Source: Lanius collurio (lineage: Eukaryota > Chordata > Aves > Passeriformes > Laniidae). Taken from it: DNA of 64,000 nucleotides. Where the stretch lies: NCBI GenBank assembly GCA_020086605.1, contig JACBWW010000004.1, forward strand, positions 19,541,624-19,605,623, read 5' to 3'. Both the position numbers and the translations under genes were made by a program. Of this stretch, positions 62,342 through 64,000 are shown one piece after another. Each line of letters opens with the position of its first letter. The stretch's first letter is position 1. Under the pieces are notes generated by a model. That model saw only the letters and a program-made list of their open reading frames with translations, was not told the DNA's origin and did no database searches.

Positions 62342-62370
<29 letters not shown>
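62342..62370. repeat. T29 homopolymer
   Basis: Twenty-nine consecutive T, followed by GTCCCTTAGG. It resembles a polypyrimidine tract with AG, but no open exon or family motif follows, so I treat it as a simple repeat. Confidence 0.92.
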
Positions 62371-64000
62371 GTCCCTTAGGAGGGATTGCAACATGGGCTT
62401 TTAGGAAAAATAAAAAAGACATTCAGTGTATTCGTTTATTTTAGCAAATAGGACATTTCTATTGCTTTCAGATTTTGCCATTCCCTAACTGCAGAAAGAA
62501 TCATGAAAAAAGGGCAAAAGCCAAATCAATTACAATTTTAAAGAGTGTATTTTCATTAGTTCTTCCAAGTGCCTGTTATGTTCAAAGGGAGCTCAAGATT
62601 GTCTTGTTCAATGAATACTTGAAAAATCCCTTAAAAGAAACAGATCTATACAGGAAAATGCCTGGTTTGTTGTATGAAGTGTGCTTACTTTAAAAAATGG
62701 CAAAAGAAGAGCACCAACATACATGCAGGTTTTTCAAATTTTCAGTGAGTTTACTACTAGTTCCAGACGTTGATACAAGAAAGACAACAAACAAAAAAAA
62801 CCAAACAGAATACAAACCTTGAAACAAAAGTTAATCCTGAATTTTGGAAAGGTAAAAGCACCAGTTTTGTTACAAAGGAGATTAATTATGAATATGCATC
62901 TTCTACAGAGTTTTTCTAGTTAACAAGTTTTTATTATAAATAGTTATTCTTTTGCACTTTGGCAGAAAGATATGCTGCACAAGTTTTTCAAAGTTGTATA
63001 CTTAAGATTTGGTGAACATTTCAAGATCAAATGTTTCACTAATTTTGCAGATACATTTAGATTGATTGCAGAAAATTATGGAAGTCTATTTATTAGTTAA
63101 AATGTAGTTAAAGTAAAGGAATTCTGATCAATTTGCTAGGAATTGAGTCCAGCTGTGCTGGCTTCCGTCATGTAGTTAAACAGAAGCTCACCGTAGTTTG
63201 ATCTACTTGTCCTCATTTTCATGATCACTGAAGTAGAAGTATGATGGACTCAGCAGCAGTCATGTGTTCCTTGAGTATTCTGGTGCTAATCCAGAGACTT
63301 AATTAAAAGCTTCAAAGCCATTAGGGAAATATTTCTCTGAATTTAACCTACTTACTATGTGTATCAGTTACATATTTAAATACCCATGAGAAGATAGGTA
63401 ATAAATTCTTAATTTCAAGATACATTTGACTGAGGGAACTCTGATCTGGAATAGACAATAACCTCATCATCATAGCACATAGCTATGAAGTGAGAGAACC
63501 ATTTCCAATTCCTCCTTCCTGAACTGGAAGTCAGACTTGGACTTGTCTTTCCCAAAACCTTCACAGGTGCCTTGACCTCTGAGTCTCTATGGCATAATCC
63601 TTTATTCATAGCTCAGAAACCATTGTAGGCAAGACTAAAAATATGAGCTCCAAATAAGACATTCCTCCAGCATGTTCACTTGTGCACGTTTCAGCTACAA
63701 ACTGCATTGTAAAAAAGCAAGAACTGATTGTGTCTCTGTCAGATCCTATTGTGACTACCTCACCTCTCATTCCTTCAACAATTACAATTCCTTTTAATCA
63801 AAATAACAAGATAGAAGCACATTTTTGCTCCTCACAGGGATTAAAAAAATTTTGTGTCTAATGGATCCATTCTTAAAACGGTTGCTGTACATTCATCTAT
63901 GCTGCAGAATCATGTGTGTTCAAGATACAGAATTTTTTTATTTTTTAGCTCTGTCCATGATGCATTCCTGTTGTAGTGAGGGGAATCCTTACAACAATAT

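Larger units (their letters stand above)
53244..64000. other. Intronic DNA, downstream part
   Basis: AT-rich, mostly unique sequence with no exon recognised to the window end. It includes strong hairpins (54469-54513), GC-richer patches at 54722-55058 and 56400-56891, A-rich and AAC-repeat sequence (57132-57235), A-rich runs near 55770 and 59099, a 14-bp direct repeat at 58644-58674 and a T29 run at 62342-62370. Neither a tRNA gene nor another CR1 copy was found here. Confidence 0.6.

Noticed and set aside
62342..62405. T29 followed by CCCTTAGG as a splice acceptor
   Set aside because: The following sequence does not encode the expected carrier residues; it is a simple repeat with a chance AG.
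1..64000. CRISPR array, bacterial operon, rRNA or phage-like system
   Set aside because: No regularly spaced repeats, ribosome binding sites, long coding frames or rRNA sequence. The window is vertebrate intron.

Overview
The window is AT-rich vertebrate nuclear DNA, most likely from a passerine bird. Four signs point there. (1) Several copies of the avian LINE CR1 are present, some ending in the CR1 tail of short ATTCTATGA-type repeats instead of poly(A). (2) One SINE has a tRNA-Ile-derived head joined to a CR1 tail, the architecture of TguSINE1, a family described from zebra finch and, as far as I recall, from other passerines. (3) Two stretches look like solo LTRs. (4) There is no L1 or Alu-like sequence. 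No bacterial-type gene, operon, CRISPR array or rRNA is present.

Only one real coding segment can be supported: a 49-bp exon on the + strand at 44843-44891. It encodes GLVEICLMHPLDVVKTR, counting the codons split at each edge, and is flanked by a good 3' splice site and a strong 5' splice site. I recognise it as an early (probably second) exon of SLC25A21, the mitochondrial 2-oxodicarboxylate carrier; it holds the first carrier signature PLDVVK. Everything upstream (1-44842) is then the preceding intron and everything downstream (44892-64000) the following intron. Both continue past the window. In vertebrates SLC25A21 is a very long gene beside PAX9 and NKX2-8, so its introns are plausible hosts for long-range enhancers.

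Layout. 1-12.3 kb: unique AT-rich intron with an ancient CR1-like tail near 6.06 kb, a doubtful CR1-like scrap near 4.0 kb and small hairpins. 12.3-24 kb: a short CR1 tail at 12.34 kb, hairpins at 12.57 and 18.57 kb, otherwise unique. 24-31 kb: the repeat-rich part, with an inverted CR1 (23.98-24.45), a CR1 3' end (28.09-28.80), a short inverted CR1 tail (29.78-29.88) and a decayed CR1 reverse-transcriptase fragment (30.59-30.90). 32.8-33.3 kb: a probable solo LTR followed by a 27-bp tandem duplication and a perfect hairpin. 33.3-44.8 kb: mostly unique intron. 44.84 kb: the SLC25A21 exon, with an unusual second in-frame acceptor AG 21 bp upstream. 44.9-64 kb: the next intron, with a probable solo LTR (49.84-50.45), the tRNA-Ile/CR1 SINE (53.11-53.24), a 12-bp perfect hairpin (54.47), two unexplained GC-richer patches (54.72-55.06 and 56.40-56.89) and long A or T tracts.

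Most short open frames in the window are what AT-rich non-coding DNA gives by chance, or are repeat-derived. I found no convincing undescribed biological system. The points most worth a second look are the duplicated acceptor, a possible in-frame cryptic exon about 1 kb downstream of the real exon, the SINE, and several unique blocks that could be conserved non-coding elements.
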